Source: Brevinema_A sp051649605 (GTDB lineage Bacteria > Spirochaetota > Brevinematia > Brevinematales > Brevinemataceae). Taken from it: 64,000 nt of DNA. The position numbers and the translations under genes were made by a program. Of the stretch, positions 26,382-34,881 are shown one piece after another. The notes under the pieces were generated by a model. It ran no database searches. It was not told the DNA's origin and saw only the letters and a program-made list of their open reading frames with translations. How positions within the stretch are numbered: the stretch's first letter is position 1; each line of letters begins with the position of its first letter. The stretch spans positions 1-64,000 of the forward strand of contig JBOFHK010000017.1 of the NCBI GenBank assembly GCA_051649605.1, written 5' to 3'.

Positions 26382-26501
26382 TTTCTCCTCCTTAATAGAT
26401 TTATGTAATCTTGGTAATGATATAAGTATCTTTCTAAGAAAATTAATAAAAATATTTTATATTTTTCAGTGAAAGAACTATTGAGTCTAGGAATAATAAG
26501 C

Positions 26502-27233
26502 TTACTCTCTTAATAACATCTGAATCAGATGACAAGATTCTTCGACAAATATTTTGAGCATTGCTTCCCCTTTATCAGCTGTTGCTTTGGTAGGGTCTCC
26601 ATAGACTCCTGATAAACTAATATCACCAATGGATAAATTTGTATAACCATATAAATCAGGAGTTTTAGGATATTCTTTTTGAGCTTTCTCCATCTGTACA
26701 GCACTTGGGTCTATTGTCAACATGAGAGAGGTTTCAAATTCATCTGCATGAAATATACCATTCCAAGTTTCAGAAGAACAATATTGATTATATACCTGCT
26801 TTAGTTTGGGATAAAATAAATATAAAAACTTATGTTTACTTTCATCGCCTAATTCTCGACTAATATATTTGAGAGTATTATTATTTGCTTCATGCCCATT
26901 TATGACAACAAATAACTTTGCCCCCCATCGATAGCTACTATGTGCTAAGTCTTTTAATACAGATTCCATATGATCTTGTTCTATGGATAATGTCCCAAGA
27001 ATATCTCTCCATACCCAAGAATATCCAAAAGGCATAGGGGGAGCTACCAAAGCCTCTATTTGTTCAGCAATTTGGTAGGAGAGGTGTTCTGCGATCATGT
27101 AGTCTGTCCCCAAAGGTAAATGGTAACCATGTTGTTCGACTGCACCTAGAGGTAAAATAATAATAGGATTTATTTTTAAGAATTTAGACGCTTCATCGCG
27201 GGTTTTCCATGCTAAACTATATTTTTTATTCAT
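26502..27233 (-). CDS. Creatininase-family amidohydrolase
   Basis: A 243-aa protein of the creatininase/MftE/FAPy-deformylase family. Hallmarks are ILPLGAVEQHGYHLPLGTD (metal-binding Glu, His and Asp), FVVINGHEANN and the late HADEFETSLML block. Family members are metal-dependent cyclic-amide or formamide hydrolases, with a few acting on sugar-derived compounds. In this operon a substrate derived from the PTS sugar is likely but unknown. The ATG at 27233 lies 2 nt after the stop of the preceding gene, with AAGG 7 nt upstream. An ATG 21 nt earlier lacks a ribosome-binding site. Confidence 0.8.
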   Translation of the reverse strand: MNKKYSLAWKTRDEASKFLKINPIIILPLGAVEQHGYHLPLGTDYMIAEHLSYQIAEQIEALVAPPMPFGYSWVWRDILGTLSIEQDHMESVLKDLAHSSYRWGAKLFVVINGHEANNNTLKYISRELGDESKHKFLYLFYPKLKQVYNQYCSSETWNGIFHADEFETSLMLTIDPSAVQMEKAQKEYPKTPDLYGYTNLSIGDISLSGVYGDPTKATADKGEAMLKIFVEESCHLIQMLLRE

Positions 27234-27235
27234 TT

Positions 27236-28144
27236 CTAAAACCTTGATAACCATATTATGGGATTTTTTATAAATATTTTATGAATAATATCTGGAGGTA
27301 TACCTTCCTCTAATAAACGAGGAATAAATTTTGTAATAATAAACTCAAAACCAGACCCTCCCCCATAAGAATGAAGATATGTTTTACGTCCCATATCTCC
27401 TGATATTAAAAGTTTATCTTCGTATCCTTTATCTAAAATTCTTTTGATTAATTCGATACGTAGGGCGTCGGTACCATATTTAATTTTTGATATACCATCG
27501 AATTGGATATAAGCACCTCTTTTCAAAATATTAAGGTGATAATAGGGATCCATATTTCGATCTGAGTGTCCAATAACTGTTCTTTCGGTATCCCCTTGGT
27601 ATTGAGAGATTAGGTCTAATATTTCAATACCCATGGTACCAGCTTCTGTATGAATCCAAATAGGAGCGTTGGTGATATTAGAGGCTTTTACCACAGTGGC
27701 TAGTACCTTTGTCTCTATATCGTGAATAACTTGATAGGACGATCCAGTTTTTACAAATCCAGCTTTTGCATCGCACCCATCTGCACCGCCAGTTATATCT
27801 TTTATCAATCTTTCTGTAATTTCTTCTTTGGAGCGATCATATACCCATTGTGGAAAATACAATGCTTTATTAAATCCAGAGCATAAGGTAATAGGTACTT
27901 TACTTTCTAAAGACATTTGCTTTACTAAGGTGGCGTTACGACCATAGTCTAGCGTAGTTGCTTCTACTAAAAGGCCTCCACCGACATCTTTAAACTTTTT
28001 TAATTCTTCTAAAGAATGTTCATAATCATTGAGCTCGAGATCTCTATCTTTCTGTATTTCTGGAGGTACGCAAATTAAGTGTTCATGAGAATAGACATAA
28101 CCCTTAGCTTGGGGAATATCACCTAGAACTGTTCTTATATTCAT
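27236..28144 (-). CDS. Phosphotriesterase-family protein, probable sugar-lactone phosphate lactonase
   Basis: A 302-aa binuclear-metal amidohydrolase of the phosphotriesterase homology (COG1735) family. All ligand positions are visible: HEH in YSHEHL, the bridging Lys in AGFVKTG, His in IWIHTEAG, His in VIGHSDRN and Asp in ISGDMGRK. Despite the name, characterised relatives next to ascorbate-type PTS genes (for example in Mycoplasma) hydrolyse pentonolactone 5-phosphates, so a lactonase on the imported phospho-sugar acid is the best guess. The ATG at 28144 is chosen for its GGGGG site; it lies one base after the end of the IIC gene, so translation is probably coupled. Confidence 0.85.
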   Translation of the reverse strand: MNIRTVLGDIPQAKGYVYSHEHLICVPPEIQKDRDLELNDYEHSLEELKKFKDVGGGLLVEATTLDYGRNATLVKQMSLESKVPITLCSGFNKALYFPQWVYDRSKEEITERLIKDITGGADGCDAKAGFVKTGSSYQVIHDIETKVLATVVKASNITNAPIWIHTEAGTMGIEILDLISQYQGDTERTVIGHSDRNMDPYYHLNILKRGAYIQFDGISKIKYGTDALRIELIKRILDKGYEDKLLISGDMGRKTYLHSYGGGSGFEFIITKFIPRLLEEGIPPDIIHKIFIKNPIIWLSRF

Positions 28145-28145
28145 G

Positions 28146-29417
28146 TTAACCCCCAAATAATTTAGCAATTAAACGTACTAAAATAACTATAATAATAGCA
28201 TCCGTAGAGGCAAACCACAATCCTGGATCTATATGATAATTTGTTAAACTAAATAGAGACCATCCAATAACGATTGCCGTTTGAAAAAAAATACCTAAGC
28301 AAAAACCTGCAATAATAGCACCACGTAGACCTCCGAGTTTATTTCCAATAACCCCAGCTGCTGCTCCTTGAAAAAATAAACCAATAACACTAGGAAGAGA
28401 GCGTGCGGGTAAAAAAGGAATGAAAGTAACGCATAGCCCCCCGACAATAGCGGAAAAAAACCCGATACTTACAGAAACTGGACCATAGGGGTAAAAAATA
28501 GGGATATCTAAAGCAGGAATGGCTTGAGGAACAATTTTTTCTGAGATACCTTGGAATGAAGGAATTAGTTCAGCTAAAAGCATTCTCACACCTGCTAAGA
28601 GTACCAAAATACCAACAGTAAAATTGAGAGGTTTTAATAGAACAAAATCGAGCACCCCTGCTGTGTTTACCTCTGTAATTTTTTCTAATCCTCCGACGAA
28701 CGCTGTTACACCATATAAAAAAATCATCATAAGAGAAATTAAAATAGACATATCCTTAAGAAATTCTATACTTTTTGGAAACTTTAGATCTTCTGCCGAA
28801 TTTTTAGGATTACCAAGCCACCCACCTATATTACCTGCTAGACAGACTGTTGAAGATCCTCCAAAAAATCCAAATGCTACGTCATCGCTACCTATAACTT
28901 TTCTTACTGTTGATTGACAAATAGCTGGAAATAAAGTAGATGATATTCCCTGTAGTAGAGATCCGTATAAAATAATATATACGCTAGGAAGATTAAAACT
29001 ATGCATTAAGATAGCCATTGTTCCAGCCATTGTGTACATAAGATGTCCGGTAAGCATAATATATTTCCATTTTGTGATCCGTGCAATTAAGATATTAAGT
29101 AAAAATCCACAAAACATAATAAGAGGAGTTTCAAATCCAACAATGGATTGTAATTGGGCAACTAGAGAATGATCTTCTCCTAAAACGCCCACAGTACCAA
29201 AAATATTAGTGAACAAGGCAGAGAATGGTAGTAAGGTTGTTACAACGACCCCGGCTCCTCCTTGCATCATAAGAAAACCCAGCATGACCTTTACCACTCC
29301 TGAGGTAATTTCTGAAACTGATTTTTGACTTACCAATAACCCTATCAGTGCGATAAAACCGATAATAACAACAGGATTACCCAAAATAAGTATAATAATA
29401 TTCATAAGTTCTGACAT
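28146..29417 (-). CDS. PTS ascorbate-type IIC component (UlaA/SgaT family)
   Basis: A 423-aa permease of the L-ascorbate PTS family with about 11 hydrophobic segments. Typical features are the N-terminal LGNPVVIIGFIALIGLL, MLGFLMMQGGAGVVV and the C-terminal GAAAGVIGNKLGGLRGA. It imports and, with IIB, phosphorylates a sugar acid or polyol. The partner IIB gene lies 34 nt upstream. The downstream lactonase and creatininase-family genes suggest a lactone-forming substrate that is not necessarily ascorbate itself. Confidence 0.9.
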   Translation of the reverse strand: MSELMNIIILILGNPVVIIGFIALIGLLVSQKSVSEITSGVVKVMLGFLMMQGGAGVVVTTLLPFSALFTNIFGTVGVLGEDHSLVAQLQSIVGFETPLIMFCGFLLNILIARITKWKYIMLTGHLMYTMAGTMAILMHSFNLPSVYIILYGSLLQGISSTLFPAICQSTVRKVIGSDDVAFGFFGGSSTVCLAGNIGGWLGNPKNSAEDLKFPKSIEFLKDMSILISLMMIFLYGVTAFVGGLEKITEVNTAGVLDFVLLKPLNFTVGILVLLAGVRMLLAELIPSFQGISEKIVPQAIPALDIPIFYPYGPVSVSIGFFSAIVGGLCVTFIPFLPARSLPSVIGLFFQGAAAGVIGNKLGGLRGAIIAGFCLGIFFQTAIVIGWSLFSLTNYHIDPGLWFASTDAIIIVILVRLIAKLFGG

Positions 29418-29451
29418 ACTCCCCCCCTTTCCTATATATCCTATGGCTATA

Positions 29452-29733
29452 CTAATGATTCCTATCTTCTAAAAATTGTTCAATGGCTTTTCTAACCTCG
29501 GTTTTATCAATAAAATTAGTGATGCCATAGATAGGGTAGGATGTAGAAGCTTGTAAATTTGCTAAAAGAGATTTGGAAGTGAAAATGGCGTCACAAGATT
29601 CACCTTTGACCGAAGCTAGATCTCCATTGGTCACATGGGCTTCTACCCCAATTTCTTTACATATTTTTTCGATACTTATCTTGAGCATGAGAGAGCTACC
29701 TACTCCAAAACCACATATTGCTAATAATTTCAT
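29452..29733 (-). CDS. PTS ascorbate-type IIB component
   Basis: A 93-aa IIB protein of the lactose/ascorbate type, with the phospho-accepting Cys8 in the P-loop ICGFGVGSSLML. It passes phosphate from an IIA protein to the sugar bound by IIC. No IIA gene is present in this operon or elsewhere in the window, so IIA must be encoded elsewhere or shared. The start has AAGGAG 7 nt upstream. Confidence 0.9.
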   Translation of the reverse strand: MKLLAICGFGVGSSLMLKISIEKICKEIGVEAHVTNGDLASVKGESCDAIFTSKSLLANLQASTSYPIYGITNFIDKTEVRKAIEQFLEDRNH

Positions 29734-29765
29734 AATGTTCTCCTTAATTTAAATAATAATTTTTT

Positions 29766-30494
29766 CTAGTTGAAGTACACTTTATAAATAAATTTATCTC
29801 CTCGAGCCCAAACAGAAGAAAATCCTATTGTAATAGAATTCCAGTATATTTTTCTTTCGAGGTATATTCCTAATGAGTTTGGTTGTACTTGAAGGATTGT
29901 TGCTGATTCCTTATCTAGTAGGATAGATGTTAAACTTTCCTCTGCTTGGGTAAGGATAATATTATATTTCTGTGCAAAAACTTCATATAAAGATTTATTA
30001 ACATCTATATGTAAGATTAAATCAGGGAAATATTCTATGAGAAAAAACTCCTTTTGATACAAAATAGGGCTGTTATCTGCTTTTCGGATACGTACTAATT
30101 CCCATAATTTTGTTCCTACTAAAATATTTAGTTCTATAGATAAATTATGATCTGCTTCAATTTCTTTCATGCTTATCACCAGTGAACTAGGGATTTTTCC
30201 GAGAGATTTCATCGTTTCTGTAAAGCTATAGCATTTTGTAAGCCCTTGCTCTAATCTAGGTTCGGTAATAAATGTTCCTTTCCCTCTTTTTCGGTACAGG
30301 TATTTTTGTTGTACAAGTAAATCCATCGTCTGCCTGATAGTAGTTCTACTAATATGAAATGTTTTTGCCAGCTCTTCTTCTGTCCAAACTTTCTCTCTCG
30401 GTTTCTTATCTCCATTATGGATCATTTGTACTAGTATTTCATATAACTGTGCATACAAAGGCACTTTAGAATTAAAATCTAATTGTTTAAGCAT
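29766..30494 (-). CDS. GntR-family (HutC/UTRA) regulator of the PTS operon
   Basis: A 242-aa repressor: N-terminal winged helix (about 5-75, with PREKVWTEEELAKTFHISRTTIRQTMDLL) and a C-terminal UTRA effector domain (about 95-240). It is the first gene of the operon it presumably controls, so it is autoregulated. A perfect 34-bp palindrome overlaps the promoter just upstream of its start. The effector is probably a phosphorylated sugar or a product of the pathway. Confidence 0.9.
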   Translation of the reverse strand: MLKQLDFNSKVPLYAQLYEILVQMIHNGDKKPREKVWTEEELAKTFHISRTTIRQTMDLLVQQKYLYRKRGKGTFITEPRLEQGLTKCYSFTETMKSLGKIPSSLVISMKEIEADHNLSIELNILVGTKLWELVRIRKADNSPILYQKEFFLIEYFPDLILHIDVNKSLYEVFAQKYNIILTQAEESLTSILLDKESATILQVQPNSLGIYLERKIYWNSITIGFSSVWARGDKFIYKVYFN

Positions 30495-30506
30495 ATTTAT
30501 ACACCT

Positions 30507-30540
30507 ATTTTATTATATTGTCATGACAATATAATAAAAT
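30507..30540. promoter_or_regulatory. 34-bp palindromic operator of the PTS operon
   Basis: A perfect 34-bp inverted repeat with 17-bp arms, left arm 30507-30523 and right arm 30524-30540, centred on TGTCATGACA. It overlaps the end of the -10 box and the predicted start point of the operon. This is where a GntR/HutC-type repressor would be expected to bind. Confidence 0.85.
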
Positions 30541-30566
30541 TATAATATAGATATTTAATATGTCAA
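30539..30566 (-). promoter_or_regulatory. Consensus promoter of the PTS operon
   Basis: On the minus strand a perfect TTGACA (30561-30566) and a perfect TATAAT (30539-30544) are separated by 16 bp. The palindrome begins at the -10. The rest of the 400-nt gap to gyrA (30567-30836) is A/T-rich and shows nothing else recognisable. Confidence 0.8.
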
Positions 30567-30836
30567 TTTATATATCATAATATTTAATTTGTAACGTATT
30601 TCTTTAAAATAGATAAAATTAGGATTTAATATAGTACTATTTAGTAGATTTGATTTGGGGATTTAGTGGATATATACTTTTATATTTGATTAGCTTGCTA
30701 TAGAATTTTGTTTACCCAAGTATTATTCTACTATCCGTTAAAACTCTATGTTAGATGTCTATCCATCCTAAAATAAGTGTGGGTTATTCTATAATATTTT
30801 TATACTATGGTATTTTTTGATTATAGTTCTTGAAGA

Positions 30837-30865
30837 TTGAGTTTTTTGAAGTTCTTTGTTATAAT
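30837..30865 (+). promoter_or_regulatory. Promoter of gyrA
   Basis: TTGAGT (30837-30842) and TATAAT (30860-30865) with a 17-bp spacer. The leader is about 25 nt and contains the AAGGGAG ribosome-binding site. Confidence 0.65.
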
Positions 30866-30894
30866 ATAAGACACCAAAACATTAAGGGAGTGCT

Positions 30895-33414
30895 ATGAGT
30901 TTAGAAGGTCAACATGGAGTTACGTCTTCTTATTTTGAAAATGAGTTGGAGACATCTTATTTAAATTATGCCTACAGTGTGATTACAGGAAGAGCTATTC
31001 CTGATTCTCGCGATGGTTTAAAACCTGTACATCGTAGAATTTTATATTCGATGAGTGAGTTAGGTATTTATCATGACAAAAAAATGCGTAAATCCGCGCA
31101 TATGGTCGGGGATGTTTTAGGAAAATACCATCCACATGGTGATTCTTCTGTTTATCATGCTGCGGTACGGATGGCACAAGATTTTTCGACGCGTTATCCA
31201 CTAATTATTGGACAAGGGAATTTCGGCTCTATTGATAATGATCCTCCTGCTGCGATGCGTTATACTGAGTTAAAATTATCAAAGGTTTCCCATTATATTT
31301 TAGAAGATCTTAAAAAAGACACTGTTGATTTTCGTACTACCTATGATGATTCTAACGAAGAACCTACGGTACTTCCAGGCTTATTTCCTCAATTACTCTG
31401 TAATGGTACAGAAGGGATAGCGGTTGGTTTTTCGACAGGGATTCCCCCCCACAATCTTAACGAAATTGTCAATGCTACGTCAGCATATCTAGACGATCAA
31501 GAAATCACGACTGATGAGTTGATGAAATATATTCAAGGTCCTGATTTTCCTACGGGTGGTCGTATTACGAACCGCTCTAATCTTGCTTCTATTTATCAAA
31601 CGGGAAGAGGTTCTGTTCGTGTTGCTGGGACAATGCACTGGGAAGAAAACAAGCAATCTCTTATTATTACCGAAATTCCTTACCAAACAATTAAGTCTAG
31701 GATTGTATCTGAAATTGTGATGTTGATTGCTGATGAAAAAAGTAAATATGTTAATACCCTACGCCATGTTAAGGAAGTGAGAGATGAATCTTCTAAGGCG
31801 GGGATGCGTATTGTAGTAGAACTTGGGAAGACAGGTGATGAAAGTACGGCGAATAAAATTAAATCTATTTTATACAAAGAAACTCGTTTAGAGATTAATA
31901 TTTCTGTTAATATGGTTGCTTTGGTCAATAATAGACCAGAATTAATGACCTTAAAACAGCTTATTGTTTCTTTTGCCGAACATCGAAGAATCATTTTAGA
32001 CCGAAGACACCGTTTTGAAAAACGAAAAGCAGAAGAACGGTTACATATTGTAGAAGGACTCTTAATTGCCCAATCGGCTATTGATGAGATTATTAAGACG
32101 ATTCGTTCTTCTGAGGATACAAAAGCAGCACAAGATGCGTTGATCCAACAATTTGCTCTGTCTGAAATCCAATCAAAAGCAATTTTAGAGATGAGATTGC
32201 AACGTTTAACTTCGATGGAATTTGAAAAACTAACTCTTGAAAAAAAAGAATTAGAAGAAACAATTAGTCGTTTAAAAGAATTATTAGAAAATAAACTACT
32301 AAGAGACGATTTAATCAAAAAAGAATTGACAGAAATGTGTAATGATATTGGAGATAACCGCAAAACGCTATTTGGTAGTACTGATGCCGAACAATTAGAT
32401 AATGAAGAGTTTATCGAAAATAAACCGATGCATATTGCAATCTCCAATCAAGGCTATTTATTTGTAGAAATTGACCCTTCCAATAAGACGATGGGGCGAG
32501 GTAGTAAACGGACTGGAAATGCTACTGGTGGGCGTAAGCTAGCAGAGGATGACTATATTATGGCTTCGGCAGCTTGCAATCTTAAAGATACTATTTTATT
32601 TTTCTCCTCTGATGGTAAGGCATTTTCAATTAAAGGATACGAAATCTGTGGCTGTGATAGTGGTTCTCATGTTCGTCATGTTAATAGTGTTACTCGTTTA
32701 GAAGCAATGCAAGGTAATATTGCTGCGGTGATGTTTGTTGATCAATTTAAAGAAGATAATTTTGTAGTTTTTGCAACGAAATATGGTCAAGGTGTTAGAA
32801 TTCCTCTCTCACTTTTTAGTAATATCTCTCGGGTAGGTGTTATTGCTTTAAAATTGAAAGTGGGGGATAAGCTTATCTCTGCTCGAAAAACTTCTGGCAA
32901 AGACATTCTTGTTTTTGTCAAAAGAAGAGGAAAAGGCTTTAAATTAGATGAAAACCTCTTTACACCTCACAATCGTGGAGCGATGGGAGAAAGAGCTATT
33001 CGTGTAGAAGATGAAATGGATTCTGTTGTTGGTATGGCAGTCGATGAACCTGAAAAAACTGTTTTATTTGTTTCTCAAATAGGACGAGGACGACGTGTTA
33101 GCTCTAAAGAATTTTCTCAATTGAATAATCGTGGTGGTAAGGGCTATAAATTAGTGAATCTTCGTGATGGAGAATATGTTGCCGATTTTGTTTATGTTCA
33201 AGAAGAGGAGAGCGTTTTTGTTGTGAGTCGACTTGGACAACGTGCAACCCTAAGAGCGGGAGATATTACCAATTATGCATCTCAGCTCTTGGTGATGAAA
33301 ATCGATGATGAATTAACTGTTTTATCCGTCGTTCCAGAAGAAGACGAAGAGTTAAAAGCTTCCAAAGCGATTACTGATGAACAGAATCACGGAGAAGATT
33401 CTTTATATACTTAA
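30895..33414 (+). CDS. gyrA: DNA gyrase subunit A (type IIA topoisomerase)
   Basis: An 839-aa DNA breakage-rejoining subunit. The catalytic Tyr is in AAMRYTE (Y123) and the quinolone-region helix is HPHGDSSVYHAAVRMAQ (79-95). A coiled-coil tower and a C-terminal six-bladed DNA-wrapping domain (about 505-810) follow. In the quinolone region Ser84 is the usual Ser83 equivalent, but His88 replaces the usual Asp87. The canonical GyrA box (QRRGGKG) is not clear at its expected place, where GRGSKRTGNATGGRKL is seen; a similar NNRGGKGYK occurs in a later blade. This leaves some chance that it is topoisomerase IV subunit A. gyrB is not in the window. The sugar-transferase gene follows 17 nt later. 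Confidence 0.9.
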   Translation: MSLEGQHGVTSSYFENELETSYLNYAYSVITGRAIPDSRDGLKPVHRRILYSMSELGIYHDKKMRKSAHMVGDVLGKYHPHGDSSVYHAAVRMAQDFSTRYPLIIGQGNFGSIDNDPPAAMRYTELKLSKVSHYILEDLKKDTVDFRTTYDDSNEEPTVLPGLFPQLLCNGTEGIAVGFSTGIPPHNLNEIVNATSAYLDDQEITTDELMKYIQGPDFPTGGRITNRSNLASIYQTGRGSVRVAGTMHWEENKQSLIITEIPYQTIKSRIVSEIVMLIADEKSKYVNTLRHVKEVRDESSKAGMRIVVELGKTGDESTANKIKSILYKETRLEINISVNMVALVNNRPELMTLKQLIVSFAEHRRIILDRRHRFEKRKAEERLHIVEGLLIAQSAIDEIIKTIRSSEDTKAAQDALIQQFALSEIQSKAILEMRLQRLTSMEFEKLTLEKKELEETISRLKELLENKLLRDDLIKKELTEMCNDIGDNRKTLFGSTDAEQLDNEEFIENKPMHIAISNQGYLFVEIDPSNKTMGRGSKRTGNATGGRKLAEDDYIMASAACNLKDTILFFSSDGKAFSIKGYEICGCDSGSHVRHVNSVTRLEAMQGNIAAVMFVDQFKEDNFVVFATKYGQGVRIPLSLFSNISRVGVIALKLKVGDKLISARKTSGKDILVFVKRRGKGFKLDENLFTPHNRGAMGERAIRVEDEMDSVVGMAVDEPEKTVLFVSQIGRGRRVSSKEFSQLNNRGGKGYKLVNLRDGEYVADFVYVQEEESVFVVSRLGQRATLRAGDITNYASQLLVMKIDDELTVLSVVPEEDEELKASKAITDEQNHGEDSLYT

Positions 33415-33431
33415 TGATTTAAGGATTGATT

Positions 33432-34859
33432 ATGAAAACGAGTAACAACTTTCCTTTTTATTCGCTATTTAAGAATCTTTTTCTTATAGGGAGTGATAGT
33501 TTTGCTTATATTAGCAGTCTATTTTTAGCAATTTACATCAGAAAACTGCTTCCGATCTTTCTTCCTTATTTTAATTTTCCAGATTTTTTTTATCAATCTC
33601 ATATTACTTCCGAAATACATGTGCTACTAGTTATTTTAATTGTAGTTTTCATTTGGAATAATTTATATCAGACCCGGTATTCGTTTTGGGAAGAATTATT
33701 TCTTATTTGGCAGTCACTCATGGTTGCTGGTTTAATTTCTTATGTATTTTTATTTAATTTTGATATTACCTATATTAGTAGGGTTGTTGTTTTTTTACTG
33801 TTTCTTATTCTCATCGTGATTCTCCCTTTTTATCGTTTTATCCTCAAAAAAATCCTTTTTAAGCTTTCTTTTTGGAAGACCCCCATGGTGATCGTTTGTA
33901 AATGTGAGGATCTTTCTTATGCTTTTCATATTGCTCAAGTGTTCAGGAGAGATTTCTATTTGGGTTTTGTTCCTATTGCATTTTTGATTGAAGATGCTCC
34001 CGAGGAATATAGTACAGAGCTTCCAATTTTTCGAGATAAGACGCAAATTCCTTTTCCTACCACTCTGTGTATTATTGGGGATTTAGTCAATAATCAACAT
34101 TGGTTTGCTTATTTTTATAGCCGTTATCGAAAAATCTACACTGTACCCAATACTGCTTCTTTAGGTTTAAAAGGTTCAGGGGTTCAATATTTATTTACTG
34201 AACGCTTATTTATTTTGAAAATCGAAAATAAGCTCAATTCTTATTTTACTCAGTTTGTAAAAAATACTATGGATCGAATCTTAGGAGGTTTTTTAGTCCT
34301 TTTACTATGTCCCGTATTTTTAATAATTGCATTAATTATTAAAACAAAGTCCTCTGGTTCTGTGTTTTATCGGCAAAAACGTGTTGGTAAAGGTGGAGCA
34401 ATATTTTATATGTGGAAATTTCGTACGATGTATCAAGATGCCGATCAGAGATTACAGGAGCTATTAGAAGTTAATCCTATATTAAAACAAGAATGGGATA
34501 CTTATTTCAAATTGAAATGCGATCCAAGGATTACCCCTATTGGGAATTTCTTAAGAAGGTATAGTTTGGATGAATTTCCTCAACTTTTTAATGTGTTAGC
34601 AGGAGAGATGAGCCTTGTGGGGCCAAGACCTTTTGTTCCAGGGGAGATTCAGGAAGAAAATCCTATTTTGACGCCTCTATACGAACAAGTCAAACCAGGT
34701 CTTACAGGCTTGTGGCAGATCAGTGGGCGGAATCAATTTAGTCGCTCAGAACGAATAGATGTTGATATTTGGTATATTCAACATTGGAGTTTGAGTTTGG
34801 ATTTATTAATTTTATTAAATACTCCTCTTGCTGTCATATCTGGAAAAGGAGCAAGTTGA
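33432..34859 (+). CDS. Polyprenyl-phosphate sugar-1-phosphate transferase (WbaP/WcaJ-like)
   Basis: A 475-aa membrane enzyme that would transfer a sugar 1-phosphate from a nucleotide sugar to undecaprenyl phosphate, starting a surface glycan. Four or five N-terminal membrane helices (about 15-140) and a linker precede the C-terminal catalytic domain (about 275-475). That domain has the re-entrant hydrophobic helix, KFRTM, the RRYSLDEFPQLFNVLAGEMS block, VGPRP and the end motif KPGLTGLWQISGR. The ATG at 33432 is chosen, with AAGG 7 nt before; the in-frame TTG at 33426 is less likely. No other glycan genes lie beside it; manC is 12 kb away. Confidence 0.9.
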   Translation: MKTSNNFPFYSLFKNLFLIGSDSFAYISSLFLAIYIRKLLPIFLPYFNFPDFFYQSHITSEIHVLLVILIVVFIWNNLYQTRYSFWEELFLIWQSLMVAGLISYVFLFNFDITYISRVVVFLLFLILIVILPFYRFILKKILFKLSFWKTPMVIVCKCEDLSYAFHIAQVFRRDFYLGFVPIAFLIEDAPEEYSTELPIFRDKTQIPFPTTLCIIGDLVNNQHWFAYFYSRYRKIYTVPNTASLGLKGSGVQYLFTERLFILKIENKLNSYFTQFVKNTMDRILGGFLVLLLCPVFLIIALIIKTKSSGSVFYRQKRVGKGGAIFYMWKFRTMYQDADQRLQELLEVNPILKQEWDTYFKLKCDPRITPIGNFLRRYSLDEFPQLFNVLAGEMSLVGPRPFVPGEIQEENPILTPLYEQVKPGLTGLWQISGRNQFSRSERIDVDIWYIQHWSLSLDLLILLNTPLAVISGKGAS

Positions 34860-34881
34860 TTATCTCATAAGGAGGTTCTCC

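Noticed and set aside
27236..28144. True organophosphate phosphotriesterase
   Set aside because: It has COG1735-type motifs and lies beside an ascorbate-type PTS; characterised relatives in that setting are lactonases.
31680..32447. Long antisense open frame of 255 codons inside gyrA
   Set aside because: It lies opposite a highly conserved gene, has Ser/Ile-rich low-complexity composition and no family features or ribosome-binding site.
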